A stretch of 64,000 bases of DNA, from positions 1 to 64,000 of the forward strand of contig CAIIXF020000036.1 in the NCBI GenBank assembly GCA_903813345.2, written 5' to 3'. Source of the stretch: Owenia fusiformis (Eukaryota > Annelida > Polychaeta > Sabellida > Oweniidae). The notes below the pieces were generated by a model, which worked only from the letters and a program-made list of their open reading frames with translations, searched no databases and had not been told where the DNA came from. The position numbers and the translations under genes are program-made. This document shows positions 47,633 to 61,700 of the stretch, one piece after another (the stretch's first letter is position 1; each line of letters begins with the position of its first letter).

Positions 47633-50600
47633 CGGTAACCAGAGAATGCATTCTGCGTGGCTTACCTCCAGACCCTGTGTAGCAGTGTAGTCAGTATAGC
47701 CCCAGGATGCATGCACCTAGGCTTACCCTCAGAACCTCTGTAGTCGCGTAGCCAGTGTGCATGCTCCTAGGCTTACATACAGATCCTGTGTAGCAGCGTA
47801 GTCAGTGCAGCTAACGTAGCCACAGAATGATTGCTCCTAGGCTTACCTCCAGACTCTGTGTAGTTGCGTAGCCAGTGTAGCTTGCATAGCCACTGCATGC
47901 ATGTTCCTAGGCTTACCTCCAGACTCTGTGTAGTTGCGTAGCCAGTGTAGCTTGCATAGCCACTGCATGCATGTTCCTAGGCTTACCTCCAGACTCTGTG
48001 TAGCAGCGTAGTCAGTGTAGCTAGTGTAGCCACCATATGCATGCTCCCAGGGTTACCTCTATACCCTCTGTAGTCGCATAGCCAGTGCAGCTAACGTAGC
48101 CACCGAATGCAGGCCCTTAGGCTAACCTCCAGACTCTGTGTAGCAGCGTAATCACTGTAGCTAGCGTAGCCACAGAATGCATGCTCTTAGGCTTACCTGC
48201 AGACCCTATGTAGCCGCGTAGCCAGTGTAGTTAGCGTAGCCACCGTATGCATGCTCCCAGGGTTACCTCTATATCCTCTGTAGTCGTGTAGCCAGTGTAG
48301 CTAACGTAGCCAACGAATGTTTGCTCCTAGGCTTACCTCCAGACTCTGTGTAGTCGCGTTGCCAGTGTCGCTTGCGTAGCCACTGCATGCATGCCCCTAG
48401 GCTTACCTCCAGAACCTATGAAGCCACGTAGCCAGTGTAGCTAGCGTAGCCACCATATGCATGCTCCAAGGGTTACCTCTATACCCTCTGTAGTTCCATA
48501 GCCAGTGTAGCTAACGTAGCCACCGAATGCATGCTCCTAGGCTTACATCCATATCCTGTGTAGCAGCGTAGTCAGCGTAGCTAGCTTAGCTACCGCATTC
48601 ATGCTCCTCAGCTTACCTCTATACACTCTGTAGTCGCATAGCCAGTGAAGCTAGCGTAGCCCCTGAATGCATGCTCCTAGACTTACATCCAGATCCTGTG
48701 TAGCATCGTAGTCAGTGTAGCTAGCGTAGCCCCCGTATGCATACTCCTAGGCTTACCTCCAGACTCTGTGTAGCAGCGTAGTCAGTGTAGCTATCGTAGC
48801 CCCAGAATGCATGCTCATAGGCTTACCTCTATACACTCTGTAGTCGCATAGCCAATGTAGCTAGCTTAGCCCCTGAATACATGCTCCTAGGCTTACATCC
48901 AGATCCTGTGTAGCAGCGTAGACAGTGTAGCTAGCGTAGCCCCAGAATGCATGCTCCTAGGGTTACCTCCAGAACCTCTGTAGTCGCGTAGCCAGTGTAG
49001 CTAGCTTAGCTACTGCATTCATGCTCCTAGGCTTACATCCAGATCCTGTGTAGCAGCGTAGACAGTGTAGCTAGCGTAGCCCCAGAATGCATGCTCCTAG
49101 GGTTACCTCCAGAACCTCTGTAGTCGCGTAGCCAGTGTAGCTAGCTTAGCTACTGCATTCATAGCCCCTGAATGCGTGCTCCTTGGCTTACATCCAGACT
49201 CTGTATATCAGCATAGCCAGTGTAGCTATTGTAGCCACCGTATGCATGCTCCTAGGGTTACCTCCATACCCTCTGTAGTCGCGTAGCCAGTGTAGCTAAC
49301 GTAGCCCCCGAATGCATGCTCCTGGGCTTACCTCCAGACTCTGTGTAGCAGCGTAGTCAGTGTAGCTAGCGTAGATCCTGAATACATTCTCCTAGGCTTA
49401 CCCCCAGAACCTCTGTGTAGTCGTGTAGCCAGTGTGGTTAACGAAGCCACAGAATGCATGCTCCTAGGCTTACCTGCAGACCCTATGTAGCCGCGTAGCC
49501 AGTGTAGGTAGCGTATCGACGGTATGCATGCTCCCAGGATTACTTCTATACCCTCTGAAGTCGTGTAGCCAGTGTACCTAACGTAGCCACCGAATGCATG
49601 CTCCCAGGGTTACCTCTGTAGTCGTGTAGTCAGTTTACCTAACGTAGCCACCGAATGATTGCTCCTAGGCTTACGTCCAGACTCTGTGTAGTCGTGTAGC
49701 CAGTGTAGCTAACGTAGCCACCGAATTCATGCTCCTAGGCTTACCTCTAGACTCTTTGTAGCAGCGTAGTCAGTGTAGCTAGCGTAGCCCCCGAATGAAT
49801 GCTCCTAGGCTTACCCCCAGAACCTCTGTAGTCGCGTAGCCAGTGTGGCCTACGTAGCTACAGTGTGCATGCTCCTAGGCTTACATCCAGATCCTGTGTA
49901 GCAGCGTAGTCAGTGTAGCTTAGCTTACCTCTATACATTTTGTAGTTGCATAGCCAATGTAGCTAGCGGAGCCCCTGAATACATGCTCCTAGGCTTACAT
50001 CCAGACTCTGTGTAGCAGCGTAGTCAGTGTAGCTAGCGTAGCCCCAGAATGCATGCTCCTAGGCTTACCACCAGAACCTCTGTAGTCGCGTAGCCAGTGT
50101 GGTTAACGTATCCACAGAATGCATGCTCCTAGGCTTACCTGCAGACCCAATGTAGCCGCGTAGCCAGTGTAGTTAGTGTAGCCACTGTATGCATGCTCCC
50201 AGGGTTACCTCTATACCCTCTGTAGTCGTGTAGCCAGTGTAGCTAACGCTGCCACCGAATGATTGCTCCTAGGCTTACCTCCAGACTCTGTGTAGTCGTG
50301 TATCCAGTGTAGCTTGCGTAGCTACTGAATGCATGCTCCTAGGCTTACGTCCAGACCCTATGTAGCCACGTAGCCAGTGTAGCTAGCGTTGCCACAGTAT
50401 TCATGCTCCCATTGTTACCCTCTGTAGTCGCGTAGCCAGTGTAGCTAACGTAGCGCCTGAATGCATGCTCCTAGGCTTACATCCAGATCCTGTGTAAGCA
50501 GTGTAGTCAGTGTAGCTAGCGTAGCCCCAGAATGCATGCTCCTAGGCTTACCTGCAGACCCTTTGTAGTCGCATATCCAGAGTAGCTAACGTAGCCACCG

Positions 50601-53600
50601 AATGCATGCTCCTAGGCTTACCTTCAGACTCTGTATAGCAGCGTAGCCAGTGTAGCTAGCGTAGCCACCGTATGCATGCTCCTAGGGTTACCTCTATACC
50701 CTCTGTTGTTGCATAGCCAGTGTAGCTAACGTAGCCCACGAATGCATGCTCCTAGGTTTACCTCCAAACTCTGTGTAGCAGCGTAGCCAGTGTAGCTAAC
50801 GTAGACCCGAATGCATGCTCCTAGGCTTACCTCCAGACTCTGTGTAGCAGCGTAGTCAGTGTAGCTAACGTAGATCCTGAATACATGCTCCTAGGCTTAC
50901 CCCAAAAACCTCTGTGTAGTCGTGTAGCCAGTGTGGTTAACGAAGCCACAGAATGCATGCTCCTAGCCTTACCTGAAGACCCTATGTAGCCGCATAGCCA
51001 GTGTAGTTAGCGTAGCCACCGTATGCATGCTCCCAGGGTAACCTCTATACCCTCTGTAGTCGTGTAGCCAGTTTACCTAACGTAGCCACCGAATGATTGC
51101 TCCTAGGCTTACCTCCAGACTCTGTGTAGCGGCGTAGTCAGTGTAGCTAGGGTACCAACAGAATGCATGCTCCTAGGCTTACCTGCAGACCCTATGTAGG
51201 TGCGTAGCCAGTGTAGTTAGCGTAGCCCCCGTATGCATGCTCCCAGGGTAACTCTATACCCTCTGTAGTCGTGTAGCCAGTGTAGCTAACATAGCCACCG
51301 AATGTTTGGTTCTAGGCTTACCTCCAGACTCTGTTTAGTCGCGTAGCCAGTGTAGCTAACGTAGCCTCCGAATGCATGCTCCTAGGCTTACCTCCAGACT
51401 CTGTGTAGCGGCGTAGTCAGTGTAGCTAGGGTACCAACAGAATGCATGCTCCTAGGCTTACCTGCAGACCCTATGTAGGTGCGTAGCCAGTGTAGTTAGC
51501 GTAGCCCCCGTATGCATGCTCCCAGGGTACCTCTATACCCTCTGTAGTCGTGTAGCCAGTGTAGCTAACATAGCCACCGAATGTTTGGTTCTAGGCTTAC
51601 CTCCAGACTCTGTTTAGTCGCGTAGCCAGTGTAGCTTGCGTAGCCACTGCATGCATGCTCCTAGGCTTACCTCCAGACCCTATATAGCCACGTAGTCAGT
51701 GTAGCTAGCGGAGCCCCTGAATGCATGCTCTTAGGCTTACCCCCAGAACCTCTGTAGTCGTGTAGCAAGTGTAGCTAGCGTATCCACCGAATGCATGCTC
51801 CTAGGCTTTCCTCTAGACTCTGTGTAGCCGCATAGCCAGTGTAGCTTGCGTAGCCACTGCATGTATGCTCCTAGGCTTACCTCCAGACCCTATGTAGCCA
51901 CGTAGTCAGTGTAGCTAGCGTAGCCCCCGAATGCGGGCTCTTAGGCTTACCCCTAGAACCTCTGTAGTTGCGTAGCCAGTGTGGCTAACGTAGCCACATA
52001 ATGCATGCTCTTAGGCTTACATGCAGACCCTAGGTAGCCGTGTAGCCAGTGTAGATACAGTAGCCACCGAATGCATGCTCCTAAGCTTACCTCGAGACTC
52101 TCTGTATCAGCAGAGCCAGTGTAGCTAGCGTAGCCACCGTATGCATGCTCCTAGGGTTACCTCTTTACCCTCTGTAGTTGTGTAGCCAGTGTAGCTAACG
52201 TAGCCGCCGTTTGCATGCTCCTAGGGTTACCTCTATACCCTCTGTAGTAGCGTAGCCAGTGTAGCTAGCGTAGCCACCGTATGCATGCTCCCAGGGTTAC
52301 CTCTATACCTTCTGTAGTCGTGTAACCAGTGTAGCTAACGTAGCCACCGAATGCATTCTCCTTGGCTTACCTCCAGACTCTATGTAGTCGCGTAGCCAGT
52401 GTAGCTAGCGTAGCCACCGTATGCATGCTCCCAGGATTACCTCTATACCCTCTAACGTAGCCACCGAATGCATGCTCCTAGGCTTACATCCATATCCTGT
52501 GTAGCAGCGTAGTCAGTGTAGCTAGCGTAGCCCCAGAATGCATGCTCCTAGGCTTACCTCCAGACTCTGTGTAGCATCGTAATCAGTGTAGCTAGCGTAG
52601 CCACAGATTGCATGCTCCTAGGCTTACCTGCAGACCCTATGTAGCCGCGTAGCCAGTGTAGTTAGCGTAGCCACCGTATGCATGCTCCCAGGGTTACCTC
52701 TTTACCCTCTGTAGTTGTGTAGCCAGTGTAGCTAACGTAGCCGCCGTATGCATGCTCCCAGGGTTACCTCTATACGTATCCAGTGCAGCTACTGTATGCA
52801 TGCTCCCAGGGTTACTTCTATACCCTTTGTAGTCCCGTAGCCAATGTAGCTAACGTAGCCACCGAATGCATGCTCCTAGGCTCACCCCCAGAATCTCTGT
52901 GTAGCAGAGTAGTCAGTGTAGCTAGCGGGGCCACAGAATGCATGCTCCTAGGCTTACCTCCAGACTCTGTGTAGCTACATAGCCAGTGTAGTTAGCGTAG
53001 CCATCGTATGCATGCTCCCAGGGTTACCTCTTTGCCCTCTGTAGTCGTGTAGCAAGGGTAGCTAACGTATCCACCGAATGCATGCTCCTAGGCTTACCTC
53101 CAGACCCTATGTAGCCACGTAGTCAGTGTAGCTAGCGTAGCCCCCGAATGCGGGCTCTTAGGCTTATCCCCAGAACCTCTGTGTATCAGCGTAGCCAGTG
53201 TAGCTAGCGTAGCCACCGTATGCATGCTCCTAGGGTTACCTCTTTACCCTCTGTAGTTGTGTAGCCAGTGTAGCTAACGTAGCCGCCGTATGCATGCTCC
53301 TAGGGTTACCTCTATACCCTCTGTAGTAGCGTAGCCAGTGTAGCCACCGTATGCATGCTCCCAGGGTTACCTCTATACCTTCTGTAGTCGTGTAACCAGT
53401 GTAGCTTACGTAGCCACCGAATGCATTCTCCTTGGCTTACCTCCAGAATGGTGTAGTCTCGTAGCCAGTGTAGCTAGCGTAGCCACCGTATGCATGCTCC
53501 TAGGGTTACCTCTATACCCTCTGTTGTCGCATAGCCAGTGTAGCTAACGTAGCCCACGAATGCATGCTCCTAGGTTTACCTCCAAACTCTGTGTAGCAGC

Positions 53601-55788
53601 GTAGCCAGTGTAGCTAACGTAGACCCGAATGCATGCTCCTAGGCTTACCTCCAGACTCTGTGTAGCAGCGTAGTCAGTGTAGCTAACGTAGATCCTGAAT
53701 ACATGCTCCTAGGCTTACCCCAAGAACCTCTGTGTAGTCGTGTAGCCAGTGTGGTTAACAAAGCCACAGAATGCATGCTCCTAGCCTTACCTGAAGACCC
53801 TATGTAGCCGCATAGCCAGTGTAGTTAGCGTAGCCACCGTATGCATGCTCCCAGGGTAACCTCTATACCCTCTGTAGTCGTGTAGCCAGTTTACCTAACG
53901 TAGCCACCGAATGATTGCTCCTAGGCTTACCTGCAGACTCTGTGTAGCGGCGTAGTCAGTGTAGCTAGGGTACCAACAGAATGCATGCTCCTAGGCTTAC
54001 CTGCAGACCCTATATAGGTGCGTAGCCAGTGTAGTTAGCGTAGCCCCCGTATGCATGCTCCCAGGGTACCTCTATACCCTCTGTAGTCGTGTAGCCAGTG
54101 TAGCTAACATAGCCACCGAATGTTTGGTTCTAGGCTTACGTCCAGACTCTGTTTAGTCGCGTAGCCAGTGTAGCTAACGTAGCCTCCGAATGCATGATCC
54201 TAGGCTTACCTCCAGACTCTGTGTAGCGGCGTAGTCAGTGTAGCTAGGGTACCAACAGAATGCATGCTCCTAGGCTTACCTGCAGACCCTATGTAGATGC
54301 GTAGCCAGTGTAGTTAGCGTAGCCCCCGTATGCATGCTCCCAGGGTACCTCTATACCCTCTGTAGTCGTGTAGCCAGTGTTGCTAACATAGCCACCGAAT
54401 GTTTGGTTCTAGGCTTACCTCCAGACTCTGTTTAGTCGCGTAGCCAGTGTAGCTTGCGTAGCCACTGCATGCATGCTCCTAGGCTTACCTCCAGACCCTA
54501 TATAGCCACGTAGTCAGTGTAGCTAGCGGAGCCCCCGAATGCATGCCCTTAGGCTTACCCCCAGAACCTCTGTAGTCGTGTAGCAAGTGTAGCTAGCGTA
54601 TCCACCGAATGCATGCTCCTAGGCTTTCCTCTAGACTCTGTGTAGCCGCATAGCCAGTGTAGCTTGCGTAGCCACTGCATGTATGCTCCTAGGCTTACCT
54701 CCAGACCCTATGTAGCCACGTAGTCAGTGTAGCTAGCGTAGCCCCCGAATGCGGGCTCTTAGGCTTACCCCTAGAACCTCTGTAGTCGCGTAGCCAGTGT
54801 GGCTAACGTAGCCACATAATGCATGCTCTTAGGCTTACATGCAGACCCTAGGTAGCCGTGTAGCCAGTGTAGATACAGTAGCCACCGAATGCATGCTCCT
54901 AAGCTTACCTCCAGACTCTGTGTATCAGCAGAGCCAGTGTAGCTAGCGTAGCCACCGTATGCATGCTCCTAGGGTTACCTCTTTACCCTCTGTAGTTGTG
55001 TAGCCAGTGTAGCTAACGTAGCCGCCGTTTGCATGCTCCTAGGGTTACCTCTATACCCTCTGTAGTAGCGTAGCCAGTGTAGCTAGCGTAGCCACCGTAT
55101 GCATGCTCCCAGGGTTACCTCTATACCTTCTGTAGTCGTGTAACCAGTGTAGCTAACGTAGCCACCGAATGCATTCTCCTTGGCTTACCTCCAGACTCTA
55201 TGTAGTCGCGTAGCCAGTGTAGCTAGCGTAGCCACCGTATGCATGCTCCCAGGATTACCTCTATACCCTCTAACGTAGCCACCGAATGCATGCTCCTAGG
55301 CTTACATCCATATCCTGTGTAGCAGCGTAGTCAGTGTAGCTAGCGTAGCCCCAGAATGCATGCTCCTAGGCTTACCTCCAGACTCTGTGTAGCATCGTAA
55401 TCAGTGTAGCTAGCGTAGCCACAGATTGCATGCTCCTAGGCTTACCTGCAGACCCTATGTAGCCGCGTAGCCAGTGTAGTTAGCGTAGCCACCGTATGCA
55501 TGCTCCCAGGGTTACCTCTTTACCCTCTGTAGTTGTGTAGCCAGTGTAGCTAACGTAGCCGCCGTATGCATGCTCCTAGGGTTACCTCTATACCCTCTGT
55601 AGTAGCGTAGCCAGTGTAGCCACCGTATGCATGCTCCCAGGGTTACCTCTATACCTTCTGTAGTCGTGTAACCAGTGTAGCTTACGTAGCCACCGAATGC
55701 ATTCTCCTTGGCTTACCTCCAGACTGTGTGTAGTCGCGGAGCCAGTGTAGCTAGCGTAGCCACCGTATGCATGCTCCCAGGGTTACCT
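47633..55788 (+). repeat. Plain higher-order repeat, copy 5 (8156 bp)
   Basis: Starts with the first marker form; P block; M at 49202, N at 50410, D1 near 52097, D2 near 54916. Collinear with copy 1. The 1-bp shorter length fits the altered monomer near 53445, which reads CCAGAATGGTGTAGTC instead of CCAGACTGTGTGTAGTC. Shares CTGTTGTTGCATAGCC (near 50703) with copy 2 only, and CAGGATTACTTC (near 49534) with copy 6 only. Confidence 0.9.
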
Positions 55789-58700
55789 CGGTAACCAGAG
55801 AATGCATTCTGCGTGGCTTACCTCCAGACCCTGTGTAGCAGTGTAGTCAGTATAGCCCCAGAATGCATGCACCTAGGCTTACCCTCAGAACCTCTGTAGT
55901 CGCGTAGCCAGTGTGCATGCTCCTAGGCTTACATACAGATCCTGTGTAGCAGCGTAGTCAGTGCAGCTACCGTAGCCACAGAATGATTGCTCCTAGGCTT
56001 ACCTCCAGACTCTGTGTAGTTGCGTAGCCAGTGTAGCTTGCATAGCCACTGCATGCATGTTCCTAGGCTTACCTCCAGACTCTGTGTAGTTGCGTAGCCA
56101 GTGTAGCTTGCATAGCCACTGCATGCATGTTCCTAGGCTTACCTCCAGACTCTGTGTAGCAGCGTAGTCAGTGTAGCTAGCGTAGCCACCATATGCATGC
56201 TCCCAGGGTTACCTCTATACCCTCTGTAGTCGCATAGCCAGTGCAGCTAACGTAGCCACCGAATGCAGGCCCTTAGGCTAACCTCCAGACTCTGTGTAGC
56301 AGCGTAATCACTGTAGCTAGCGTAGCCACAGAATGCATGCTCTTAGGCTTACCTGCAGACCCTATGTAGCCGCGTAGCCAGTGTAGTTAGCGTAGCCACC
56401 GTATGCATGCTCCCAGGGTTACCTCTATATCCTCTGTAGTCGTGTAGCCAGTGTAGCTAACGTAGCCAACGAATGTTTGCTCCTAGGCTTACCTCCAGAC
56501 TCTGTGTAGTCGCGTTGCCAGTGTCGCTTGCGTAGCCACTGCATGCATGCCCCTAGGCTTACCTCCAGAACCTATGAAGCCACGTAGCCAGTGTAGCTAG
56601 CGTAGCCACCATATGCATGCTCCAAGGGTTACCTCTATACCCTCTGTAGTTCCATAGCCAGTGTAGCTAACGTAGCCACCGAATGCATGCTCCTAGGCTT
56701 ACATCCATATCCTGTGTAGCAGCGTAGTCAGCGTAGCTAGCTTAGCTACCGCATTCATGCTCCTCAGCTTACCTCTATACACTCTGTAGTCGCATAGCCA
56801 GTGAAGCTAGCGTAGCCCCTGAATGCATGCTCCTAGACTTACATCCAGATCCTGTGTAGCATCGTAGTCAGTGTAGCTAGCGTAGCCCCCGTATGCATAC
56901 TCCTAGGCTTACCTCCAGACTCTGTGTAGCAGCGTAGTCAGTGTAGCTATCGTAGCCCCAGAATGCATGCTCCTAGGCTTACCTCTATACACTCTGTAGT
57001 CGCATAGCCAATGTAGCTAGCTTAGCCCCTGAATACATGCTCCTAGGCTTACATCCAGATCCTGTGTAGCAGCGTAGACAGTGTAGCTAGCGTAGCCCCA
57101 GAATGCATGCTCCTAGGGTTACCTCCAGAACCTCTGTAGTCGCGTAGCCAGTGTAGCTAGCTTAGCTACTGCATTCATGCTCCTAGGCTTACATCCAGAT
57201 CCTGTGTAGCAGCGTAGACAGTGTAGCTAGCGTAGCCCCAGAATGCATGCTCCTAGGGTTACCTCCAGAACCTCTGTAGTCGCGTAGCCAGTGTAGCTAG
57301 CTTAGCTACTGCATTCATAGCCCCTGAATGCGTGCTCCTTGGCTTACATCCAGACTCTGTATATCAGCATAGCCAGTGTAGCTATTGTAGCCACCGTATG
57401 CATGCTCCTAGGGTTACCTCCATACCCTCTGTAGTCGCGTAGCCAGTGTAGCTAACGTAGCCCCCGAATGCATGCTCCTGGGCTTACCTCCAGACTCTGT
57501 GTAGCAGCGTAGTCAGTGTAGCTAGCGTAGATCCTGAATACATTCTCCTAGGCTTACCCCCAGAACCTCTGTGTAGTCGTGTAGCCAGTGTGGTTAACGA
57601 AGCCACAGAATGCATGCTCCTAGGCTTACCTGCAGACCCTATGTAGCCGCGTAGCCAGTGTAGGTAGCGTATCGACGGTATGCATGCTCCCAGGATTACT
57701 TCTATACCCTCTGAAGTCGTGTAGCCAGTGTAGCTAACGTAGCCACCGAATGCATGCTCCCAGGGTTACCTCTGTAGTCGTGTAGTCAGTTTACCTAACG
57801 TAGCCACCGAATGATTGCTCCTAGGCTTACGTCCAGACTCTGTGTAGTCGTGTAGCCAGTGTAGCTAACGTAGCCACCGAATTCATGCTCCTAGGCTTAC
57901 CTCTAGACTCTTTGTAGCAGCGTAGTCAGTGTAGCTAGCGTAGCCCCCGAATGAATGCTCCTAGGCTTACCCCCAGAACCTCTGTAGTCGCGTAGCCAGT
58001 GTGGCCTACGTAGCTACAGTGTGCATGCTCCTAGGCTTACATCCAGATCCTGTGTAGCAGCGTAGTCAGTGTAGCTTAGCTTACCTCTATACATTTTGTA
58101 GTTGCATAGCCAATGTAGCTAGCGGAGCCCCTGAATACATGCTCCTAGGCTTACATCCAGACTCTGTGTAGCAGCGTAGTCAGTGTAGCTAGCGTAGCCC
58201 CAGAATGCATGCTCCTAGGCTTACCACCAGAACCTCTGTAGTCGCGTAGCCAGTGTGGTTAACGTATCCACAGAATGCATGCTCCTAGGCTTACCTGCAG
58301 ACCCAATGTAGCCGCGTAGCCAGTGTAGTTAGTGTAGCCACTGTATGCATGCTCCCAGGGTTACCTCTATACCCTCTGTAGTCGTGTAGCCAGTGTAGCT
58401 AACGCTGCCACCGAATGATTGCTCCTAGGCTTACCTCCAGACTCTGTGTAGTCGTGTATCCAGTGTAGCTTGCGTAGCTACTGAATGCATGCTCCTAGGC
58501 TTACGTCCAGACCCTATGTAGCCACGTAGCCAGTGTAGCTAGCGTTGCCACAGTATTCATGCTCCCATTGTTACCCTCTGTAGTCGCGTAGCCAGTGTAG
58601 CTAACGTAGCGCCTGAATGCATGCTCCTAGGCTTACATCCAGATCCTGTGTAAGCAGTGTAGTCAGTGTAGCTAGCGTAGCCCCAGAATGCATGCTCCTA

Positions 58701-61700
58701 GGCTTACCTGCAGACCCTTTGTAGTCGCATATCCAGAGTAGCTAACGTAGCCACCGAATGCATGCTCCTAGGCTTACCTTCAGACTCTGTATAGCAGCGT
58801 AGCCAGTGTAGCTAGCGTAGCCACCGTATGCATGCTCCTAGGGTTACCTCTATACCCTCTGTTGTCGCATAGCCAGTGTAGCTAACGTAGCCCACGAATG
58901 CATGCTCCTAGGTTTACCTCCAAACTCTGTGTAGCAGCGTAGCCAGTGTAACTAACGTAGACCCGAATGCATGCTCCTAGGCTTACCTCCAGACTCTGTG
59001 TAGCAGCGTAGTCAGTGTAGCTAACGTAGATCCTGAATACATGCTCCTAGGCTTACCCCAAAAACCTCTGTGTAGTCGTGTAGCCAGTGTGGTTAACGAA
59101 GCCACAGAATGCATGCTCCTAGCCTTACCTGAAGACCCTATGTAGCCGCATAGCCAGTGTAGTTAGCGTAGCCACCGTATGCATGCTCCCAGGGTAACCT
59201 CTATACCCTCTGTAGTCGTGTAGCCAGTTTACCTAACGTAGCCACCGAATGATTGCTCCTAGGCTTACCTCCAGACTCTGTGTAGCGGCGTAGTCAGTGT
59301 AGCTAGGGTACCAACAGAATGCATGCTCCTAGGCTTACCTGCAGACCCTATGTAGGTGCGTAGCCAGTGTAGTTAGCGTAGCCCCCGTATGCATGCTCCC
59401 AGGGTAACTCTATACCCTCTGTAGTCGTGTAGCCAGTGTAGCTAACATAGCCACCGAATGTTTGGTTCTAGGCTTACCTCCAGACTCTGTTTAGTCGCGT
59501 AGCCAGTGTAGCTAACGTAGCCTCCGAATGCATGCTCCTAGGCTTACCTCCAGACTCTGTGTAGCGGCGTAGTCAGTGTAGCTAGGGTACCAACAGAATG
59601 CATGCTCCTAGGCTTACCTGCAGACCCTATGTAGGTGCGTAGCCAGTGTAGTTAGCGTAGCCCCCGTATGCATGCTCCCAGGGTACCTCTATACCCTCTG
59701 TAGTCGTGTAGCCAGTGTAGCTAACATAGCCACCGAATGTTTGGTTCTAGGCTTACCTCCAGACTCTGTTTAGTCGCGTAGCCAGTGTAGCTTGCGTAGC
59801 CACTGCATGCATGCTCCTAGGCTTACCTCCAGACCCTATATAGCCACGTAGTCAGTGTAGCTAGCGGAGCCCCTGAATGCATGCTCTTAGGCTTACCCCC
59901 AGAACCTCTGTAGTCGTGTAGCAAGTGTAGCTAGCGTATCCACCGAATGCATGCTCCTAGGCTTTCCTCTAGACTCTGTGTAGCCGCATAGCCAGTGTAG
60001 CTTGCGTAGCCACTGCATGTATGCTCCTAGGCTTACCTCCAGACCCTATGTAGCCACGTAGTCAGTGTAGCTAGCGTAGCCCCCGAATGCGGGCTCTTAG
60101 GCTTACCCCTAGAACCTCTGTAGTCGCGTAGCCAGTGTGGCTAACGTAGCCACATAATGCATGCTCTTAGGCTTACATGCAGACCCTAGGTAGCCGTGTA
60201 GCCAGTGTAGATACAGTAGCCACCGAATGCATGCTCCTAAGCTTACCTCCAGACTCTCTGTATCAGCAGAGCCAGTGTAGCTAGCGTAGCCACCGTATGC
60301 ATGCTCCTAGGGTTACCTCTTTACCCTCTGTAGTTGTGTAGCCAGTGTAGCTAACGTAGCCGCCGTTTGCATGCTCCTAGGGTTACCTCTATACCCTCTG
60401 TAGTAGCGTAGCCAGTGTAGCTAGCGTAGCCACCGTATGCATGCTCCCAGGGTTACCTCTATACCTTCTGTAGTCGTGTAACCAGTGTAGCTAACGTAGC
60501 CACCGAATGCATTCTCCTTGGCTTACCTCCAGACTCTATGTAGTCGCGTAGCCAGTGTAGCTAGCGTAGCCACCGTATGCATGCTCCCAGGATTACCTCT
60601 ATACCCTCTAACGTAGCCACCGAATGCATGCTCCTAGGCTTACATCCATATCCTGTGTAGCAGCGTAGTCAGTGTAGCTAGCGTAGCCCCAGAATGCATG
60701 CTCCTAGGCTTACCTCCAGACTCTGTGTAGCATTGTAATCAGTGTAGCTAGCGTAGCCACAGATTGCATGCTCCTAGGCTTACCTGCAGACCCTATGTAG
60801 CCGCGTAGCCAGTGTAGTTAGCGTAGCCACCGTATGCATGCTCCCAGGGTTACCTCTTTACCCTCTGTAGTTGTGTAGCCAGTGTAGCTAACGTAGCCGC
60901 CGTATGCATGCTCCCAGGGTTACCTCTATACGTATCCAGTGCAGCTACTGTATGCATGCTCCCAGGGTTACTTCTATACCCTTTGTAGTCCCGTAGCCAA
61001 TGTAGCTAACGTAGCCACCGAATGCATGCTCCTAGGCTCACCCCCAGAATCTCTGTGTAGCAGAGTAGTCAGTGTAGCTAGCGGGGCCACAGAATGCATG
61101 CTCCTAGGCTTACCTCCAGACTCTGTGTAGCTACATAGCCAGTGTAGTTAGCGTAGCCATCGTATGCATGCTCCCAGGGTTACCTCTTTGCCCTCTGTAG
61201 TCGTGTAGCAAGGGTAGCTAACGTATCCACCGAATGCATGCTCCTAGGCTTACCTCCAGACCCTATGTAGCCACGTAGTCAGTGTAGCTAGCGTAGCCCC
61301 CGAATGCGGGCTCTTAGGCTTACCCCCAGAACCTCTGTGTATCAGCGTAGCCAGTGTAGCTAGCGTAGCCACCGTATGCATGCTCCTAGGGTTACCTCTT
61401 TACCCTCTGTAGTTGTGTAGCCAGTGTAGCTAACGTAGCCGCCGTATGCATGCTCCTAGGGTTACCTCTATACCCTCTGTAGTAGCGTAGCCAGTGTAGC
61501 CACCGTATGCATGCTCCCAGGGTTACCTCTATACCTTCTGTAGTCGTGTAACCAGTGTAGCTTACGTAGCCACCGAATGCATTCTCCTTGGCTTACCTTC
61601 AGACTGTGTGTAGTCTCGTAGCCAGTGTAGCTAGCGTAGCCACCGTATGCATGCTCCTAGGGTTACCTCTATACCCTCTGTTGTCGCATAGCCAGTGTAG